NCBI GenBank assembly: GCA_900466575.1 | Contig: UBMP01000016.1 | Span: 124,001-188,000, forward strand | Source: Hyphomicrobiales bacterium | Lineage (GTDB): Bacteria; Pseudomonadota; Alphaproteobacteria; Rhizobiales; Rhizobiaceae | Length of the DNA stretch: 64,000 bases | Reading direction: 5' to 3' | Shown: positions 60,252 to 64,000 of the stretch, piece after piece | Position numbering within the stretch: the first letter of the stretch is position 1 | Layout: every line of letters begins with the position of its first letter | Notes under the pieces: generated by a model | What the model was told of the DNA's origin: nothing | What the model saw: the letters and a program-made list of their open reading frames with translations, nothing else | The model's database searches: none | Program-made: the position numbers and the translations under genes

Positions 60252-60611
60252 ATGCGCCAACGTCACCCGCCAAGCCACCGCACCTTCGCCCGCGCCATGC
60301 GCCGCGACGCCACGCCGGCGGAGGCGAAGCTGTGGCAGGCGCTGCGGGGCGGACAGCTTGAGGGCTACAAGTTCAAGCGGCAGGTCCCGCTCGACGGCTA
60401 CATCCTCGACTTCGTCTGCTTCGAGGCGCGGCTGATCATCGAGATCGATGGCAGCCAGCATGCGGAAAACGTCCGGGATCTGGTGCGGGATCGGCATTTC
60501 GCGGCGCTGGGGTTCCGGACGCTGCGGTTCTGGAACGACGAGGTACTGAAACGGTGCGATGACGTTTGTCGGATGGTGCTGATGGAGTTGATGAATACGG
60601 GGGAAGGATGA
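60252..60611 (+). CDS. DUF559 endonuclease domain protein (Vsr/restriction-endonuclease-like)
   Basis: A 119-residue protein with the DUF559 fold, related to very-short-patch-repair nucleases. The ATG at 60252 gives a start like that of family members (RTFARAMRRDATPAEAKLWQ followed by ALRGGQLEGYKFKRQVPL). The catalytic region shows DGYILDFVCFEARLIIEIDG, with acidic residues and SQH of the PD-(D/E)XK type near residues 52-72, and the C-terminal FAALGFRTLRFWNDEVLKRC. The upstream in-frame region lies within a repeat and is not translated. It sits between two three-hairpin arrays, suggesting that enzyme and repeats belong together. Confidence 0.9.
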   Translation: MRQRHPPSHRTFARAMRRDATPAEAKLWQALRGGQLEGYKFKRQVPLDGYILDFVCFEARLIIEIDGSQHAENVRDLVRDRHFAALGFRTLRFWNDEVLKRCDDVCRMVLMELMNTGEG

Positions 60612-60625
60612 ATTGGAGGGCGCAC

Positions 60626-60946
60626 CCCCTCTCTTGCAAAATCTGTGACTTAGCCTTTGGCTAAGATCACGATTTTGCTTTCTCCCCCACCTTAGGGGGA
60701 GATGAGAGGATGCCGGACCGGCTTGCATCCTCTCAAGGCCGAATGCTTGAGTACAAGGGTATCCGCGCGCTCCAATCTCCCCCTTGGTGGGGGAGAAAGC
60801 GATTTCTTACATTTAGCCACAGGCTAAGTGTTAGAAATCGCAAGAGAGGGGGTCGCGGGGACAAAACTGCCCCCTCACCTGGAAAATCTAGCACTTAGCG
60901 TTCCGCTAAGATGCTGATTTTCCTTCCTCTCCCACAAGGGGAGAGG
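60626..60946. repeat. Right array of three covarying hairpins flanking the DUF559 gene
   Basis: Core hairpins lie at 60636-60678, 60799-60841 and 60881-60923, in orientations +, -, +. Shafts are GCAAAATC/GATTTTGC, GCGATTTC/GAAATCGC and GGAAAATC/GATTTTCC: the same three types as the left array. The inner four-base stems also covary (for example GTGA/TCAC, AGCA/TGCT). Terminal palindromes lie at 60681-60702, 60776-60796 and 60926-60946. Confidence 0.9.
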
Positions 60947-61428
60947 CTAACCCAGCCTTACCCGTTTTCCCCATTTCAAAAACCGCCCTTATCCTGAACC
61001 CCTTCCGCCACCGGATGGGCCCGCGACGACGGGTTCAGGCGGGAGGAGGGCTTGGTGGCAATCTTCGTAACGTGCGGAGGCTGTCATCAGGGGGCGCGGG
61101 CGGCGGTGGATGAAACAACATCCAACGAAACGACTCCCCCGATGGGCTGCGAATAGCTCGGCGGCCTGGCTACGCCAGAGAACCCGTCTGCCTCCGCAGA
61201 CGGTTTAGCGAGGCGGCCCGCGCTTGAGGAATGGAGTCGGATGAGGCTCCCCTCGGTAATCTCGACGGGTCGCGCTGGCGCTCCGCCGTATTTTTAAACT
61301 ACCAATCAGGGCGGCGCGTCAGCGTGGCTCTCCGGAAGCTGATGTCCAGAGACAGGGGCGGAGGCCCAAAGACCGGAGGACAACTTGGGAGAGGTTTTTC
61401 CCGAGGCTTTTGGCGTGGCGGGACGTCA

Positions 61429-61474
61429 CTCTCCCCCTTGAGGGGAGATATCAGCGAAGCTGACAGAGAGGGGT
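61429..61474 (-). repeat. Simple copy of the palindromic repeat near the chemoreceptor gene
   Basis: TCTCCCCC-TTG-AGGGGAGA forms the terminal palindrome (61430-61448), TCAGC-GAA-GCTGA forms a short core, and the unit ends GAGAGGGGT. It is the layout of the larger units with a small core. Confidence 0.65.
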
Positions 61475-61519
61475 GGGCCGCAGGACAGAACGCGAATGGA
61501 AATCGAATATACCGCACAT

Positions 61520-61563
61520 ACCCCCCTCTGCCCTGCCGGGCATCTCCCCCTCAAGGGGGGAGA
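61520..61563 (+). repeat. Simple copy of the palindromic repeat near the chemoreceptor gene, opposite orientation
   Basis: ACCCCCCTCTG, then core GCCC-TGCC-GGGC (61530-61541), then the terminal palindrome TCTCCCCC-TCAA-GGGGGGAGA. It forms an inverted pair with the copy at 61429-61474. Confidence 0.65.
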
Positions 61564-61622
61564 ATGAAGGAGGCAGCCTCACCGGGCATCTTCACTGTCG
61601 GCGTGCTGCCTATGCGGCTCGC

Positions 61623-63590
61623 TCAGAACTCTTCCCAACCCGCCTGTGCAGCGGGCGCGGCCGAGGAGCCCGCACGGGCGATACGAACCGGAGCCGCAGC
61701 AGCGCGAGGAGCGGCAGACCGAACAGGCGCGGCCATCGCGGCCGCCGTCTGGCGCAACATGGCGGACGGCGTTGCAGAAACCGGCACGTCACCGAAGGAG
61801 AACTTGGAGATGAGCGAGCGGAGTGTCTGGGCCTCGTTGGCAAGGGCTGCCGACGCTGCAGTGGATTCTTCCACCATGGCAGCGTTCTGCTGCGTCGTCT
61901 GGTCCATCTGGTTGACCGCGCCGTTGACTTCGGCAAGCCCCGTCGACTGTTCCTTGGCCGATTGCGCAATCGCTTCCATATGGCCGTTGATCTCGACGAT
62001 GAACCCGCCGATCTCGTTGAGCGCGGAACCAGTGTTGCGCACCAGCTTGACGCCGGCATCGACTTCCGAGCCCGAATTTTTGATCAGCGCCTTGATTTCC
62101 TTGGCGGCATTGGCCGAGCGGCCGGCCAGTTCGCGCACTTCCATCGCAACGACCGCAAAGCCCTTGCCCGCCTCGCCGGCGCGTGCGGCTTCCACACCGG
62201 CATTCAATGCCAGAAGGTTCGTCTGGAAGGCGATCTCGTCAATGACGCCGATGATGTTGGAGATCTGCTTCGACGACTCCTCGATGCGGCGCATCGCGTC
62301 CTCGGCATCCGACACGACCCGGCTGGAGGCCAGGGCCGACTGGTTGGCGCGACCGGCAATGGTGCGCGCCTCCTCGGTGCGGCGGGCGGAATTGCTGACA
62401 TTGACGGTGATCTCGTCCAGCGCGGCAGCGGTCTCTTCCAGCGAAGCAGCCTGCTGCTCGGTGCGGCGCGACAGATCGTTGGCGCCCGACGCAATCTCGT
62501 GGCTGCCGCTTTCCACGGCGCCCACGGCGTTGGAAATTTCGGCCAGCGTCTCGGAAAGCTGTCGGACGGAGCGGTTGAAATCGTGACGGAGCTGTTCGAA
62601 ATCGGGCGCAAACGCCTCTTCGATCTGGAAGCTGAGATCGCCGTTCGCCAGCCGCTGCAAGGCGGATGCAAGGCCGGACGTGGCAATGCGCAGCCGCTCG
62701 GCGGCGTTCTCCTCGGCCTGGCGCTCCGCTTCCAGGCGCTCGGCCTCGGCACGATTGCGCGCCTCTTCGGCCTCGCGTTCCAAAGCCTTGTTGCTGATCG
62801 CCGCCTGCCGGAAAACCTCGACCGCGCCGGCCATGGCGCCGATCTCGTCGCCGCGACCGGCAAAGGGAATGGTCGAGGCGGTATCGCCGGCTGCCAGATC
62901 GCGCATCGACTTCGTGATACGGCCAATCGGCAGCGCGATGCCGCGCACCACAAAGACGCCTGCAGCGAGCGCAACGACGGCGGCAAAGCCGGCGAGAATT
63001 TCCGCAATGAGGATCATGCGCGCCGTGGCAGCGCGCGCTTCCGCGCCGCTCTGCTGGGCGGACTTCTGGCCCGAGGCGACGATCTCGCCGGTGATCTTCG
63101 ACAGCGTGTTGCCGATGCCGCTCATCGAGCCGAGATACATGCGGGCATTCTGATCCTTGCCCTGCGTCGAATAGAAGAGCAGCGTCTTGCCCATCTTGTT
63201 ATAGGCGGTGAGCTGCTTGTCGAGTTCGGCCAGTGCGGCCTTGTCGCCGCCCTCGCCCAGAAGCTGCGAATAGGCCTTCAGCGTCGCGGCCAGATTGTCG
63301 TTGATCGCAGCGATCGTCTTCTCGACCTCCGCCTTGGCCGGCTTGTCGGCGGCAAGCAGATGCTGCCCATAGGCCTCGCGCAGCTTGACAGCCGCAAGGT
63401 CGATCTCCTTGGACATGGAAATGCCGGACATGGCCGTCGAGGCCAAAAGCTCAAACCGTTGGTCCATGCTCCTCATGGACATGACGGCGCCCGTGGCGAT
63501 GACGCCCGACACGACCGCCAGGCTCCCGATCGCGGCAATGAGGCCTGTGCGGATGCTGGGACGGTGGACGGACAGTTTCAGGCGGGTCAT
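61623..63590 (-). CDS. Methyl-accepting chemotaxis protein with C-terminal CheR tether
   Basis: A 655-residue chemoreceptor. The ATG at 63590 follows GGAGG five bases away. The first membrane helix is SIRTGLIAAIGSLAVVSGVI, a periplasmic four-helix sensory region of about 140 residues follows, then a second helix near residues 185-210 (ILAGFAAVVALAAGVFVVRG), a HAMP domain and a long signalling coiled coil. The hairpin tip is INVIGVIDEIAFQTNLLALN-like (ISNIIGVIDEIAFQTNLLAL then NAGVEAARAGEAGKGFAVVA). The last residues GWEEF resemble the WxxF pentapeptide that binds CheR/CheB. Ligand unknown. Confidence 0.96.
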   Translation of the reverse strand: MTRLKLSVHRPSIRTGLIAAIGSLAVVSGVIATGAVMSMRSMDQRFELLASTAMSGISMSKEIDLAAVKLREAYGQHLLAADKPAKAEVEKTIAAINDNLAATLKAYSQLLGEGGDKAALAELDKQLTAYNKMGKTLLFYSTQGKDQNARMYLGSMSGIGNTLSKITGEIVASGQKSAQQSGAEARAATARMILIAEILAGFAAVVALAAGVFVVRGIALPIGRITKSMRDLAAGDTASTIPFAGRGDEIGAMAGAVEVFRQAAISNKALEREAEEARNRAEAERLEAERQAEENAAERLRIATSGLASALQRLANGDLSFQIEEAFAPDFEQLRHDFNRSVRQLSETLAEISNAVGAVESGSHEIASGANDLSRRTEQQAASLEETAAALDEITVNVSNSARRTEEARTIAGRANQSALASSRVVSDAEDAMRRIEESSKQISNIIGVIDEIAFQTNLLALNAGVEAARAGEAGKGFAVVAMEVRELAGRSANAAKEIKALIKNSGSEVDAGVKLVRNTGSALNEIGGFIVEINGHMEAIAQSAKEQSTGLAEVNGAVNQMDQTTQQNAAMVEESTAASAALANEAQTLRSLISKFSFGDVPVSATPSAMLRQTAAAMAAPVRSAAPRAAAAPVRIARAGSSAAPAAQAGWEEF

Positions 63591-63713
63591 GGAGCCTCCG
63601 AATGCACTTGAAACGAAATTCGGTAAAATTCGTCTCAAATGGTTACAAGGAAGGCGTTAAGACTGTCTTTCAACACGCGCTAAACTATTCGTAAGCCGAT
63701 GCGAACAAACCGG

Positions 63714-64000
63714 TCACCACATCGTAGAGGCGGCTCGCACCGGCCATTCCTTGTCATAGGCGGCACCGTCAAAGCCGGCCTTGATCGTCTCCATCATCTG
63801 GCCGATCGTCGGCAGCGTCTTCGGATCGCGGTGCTTCTCGGGGTTCCAGAGTTCGGCGCGGATCAGGGCCCGGGCACATTGCGAATAGACTTCCTCGATC
63901 GAAATGACCACGACGGAACGTGGATGGCGGCCATCCATCGTGAAGCGCGTGGTCACGTCCGGATCGACGGTCACAATCGCCCTGCCGTTGACCCGCATCG
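63714..64000 (-). CDS. Pyridoxamine 5'-phosphate oxidase family FMN-binding protein, C-terminal part
   Basis: About 95 residues are visible; the gene continues beyond the window, so the ATG near 63998 is probably internal. The segment MRVNGRAIVTVDPDVTTRF, then RSVVVISIEEVYSQCARALI and RAELWNPEKH matches the C-terminal half of the MSMEG_1061-like PPOX flavoproteins, where the chain ends in similar Tyr- and Trp-containing sequence. The N-terminal FMN-binding region is not in the window, so activity cannot be judged. It is separated from the chemoreceptor gene by about 120 bases. Confidence 0.75.
   Translation of the reverse strand, partial: MRVNGRAIVTVDPDVTTRFTMDGRHPRSVVVISIEEVYSQCARALIRAELWNPEKHRDPKTLPTIGQMMETIKAGFDGAAYDKEWPVRAASTMW

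Larger units (their letters stand above)
60947..61622. other. Gene-free stretch between the right hairpin array and the chemoreceptor gene
   Basis: Contains two simpler copies of the palindromic repeat (61429-61474 and 61520-61563). Long frames that cross it continue antisense through the chemoreceptor gene and are shadows. Otherwise I see no RNA gene, promoter pair or protein. Confidence 0.6.

Noticed and set aside
59907-60946. CRISPR array
   Set aside because: The repeats are few, alternate in orientation, vary in sequence and have irregular spacing; no cas genes are present.
59063-60946. Prophage or insertion sequence in the accessory island
   Set aside because: No transposase, integrase or phage structural gene is present; only the nuclease and hairpins.
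61231-63611. Long plus-strand frames (451 and 712 codons) across the chemoreceptor region
   Set aside because: They are antisense shadows of the clear chemoreceptor gene and begin in repeat DNA.

Overview
The window reads as chromosomal DNA of an alphaproteobacterium in the Rhizobiales, most likely Rhizobiaceae (Rhizobium/Agrobacterium/Ciceribacter/Shinella-like). The signs are a fused SecDF, a suf operon in the order sufS2-B-C-D-S1-T/X-A known from Agrobacterium, BluB under a cobalamin riboswitch, a B12-dependent ribonucleotide reductase, DUF2865, DUF1127 and DUF455 proteins, and a tandem glycine riboswitch ahead of gcvTHP. This placement comes from gene content and protein resemblance, not a database search. 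Coding density is high. About one start in five is judged to be GTG or TTG, usually chosen because a Shine-Dalgarno sequence sits in front of it.

Layout. 1-3.3 kb (minus): Mth938-like protein, SecDF and YajC, a membrane protein-export unit, divergent from a DUF815 ATPase. 4.3-6.8 kb (minus): a tightly overlapping set of VOC protein, kdsA (KDO for lipopolysaccharide) and an exported phosphodiester glycosidase. 7.4-12.4 kb: promoter, tandem glycine riboswitch and the glycine cleavage genes gcvT, gcvH and gcvP. 12.5-14.8 kb: a histidine kinase/response regulator pair. 15-22 kb: the complete suf iron-sulfur assembly operon, with two palindromes in its divergent control region. 22-24.4 kb: hydrolase, a PIN toxin/antitoxin pair and a patatin-like protein. 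24.4-37.4 kb: housekeeping and envelope genes (anmK, tyrS, a giant AsmA-like protein, bcp, a DUF455 ferritin-like protein, an M23 endopeptidase, a LysE-type exporter, a DEAD-box helicase, Nudix, GNAT, an LpxH-like phosphatase). 37.7-42.9 kb: malic enzyme, then a LuxR/LuxI quorum-sensing pair and a secreted DUF2865 protein. 42.9-49 kb: bluB with its B12 riboswitch, a divergent DUF1127/MocR pair, arsC-like gene, ilvA, tRNA-Leu(UAA), wrbA. 49-54 kb: a CinA-type domain protein, a universal stress protein behind an FNR/FixK-type box, gpt, a secreted trypsin-like protease and an orphan branched-chain amino acid binding protein. 55-59 kb: nrdJ, preceded by tandem NrdR-like boxes and DnaA-box-like sequences. 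59-61.6 kb: an accessory island. 61.6-64 kb: a chemoreceptor and a partial FMN-binding protein.

The most unusual structure is the accessory island at 59.9-60.95 kb. A small DUF559 (Vsr-like) endonuclease gene lies between two arrays of three hairpins each. All six hairpins keep the same apical stem while their shafts change by compensatory substitutions. Each of three shaft sequences occurs once on each side of the gene. This looks like a structured, nuclease-associated repeat system, comparable in logic to REP/RAYT elements but with a different enzyme. Simpler relatives of the element, sharing its terminal palindrome, lie between gcvH and gcvP and just downstream of the chemoreceptor gene.

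Two themes link distant genes. Cobalamin connects the bluB riboswitch (lower-ligand synthesis) to the B12-dependent NrdJ. Iron and oxygen sensing connects the suf control region to the FNR/FixK-type box ahead of the universal stress protein gene.
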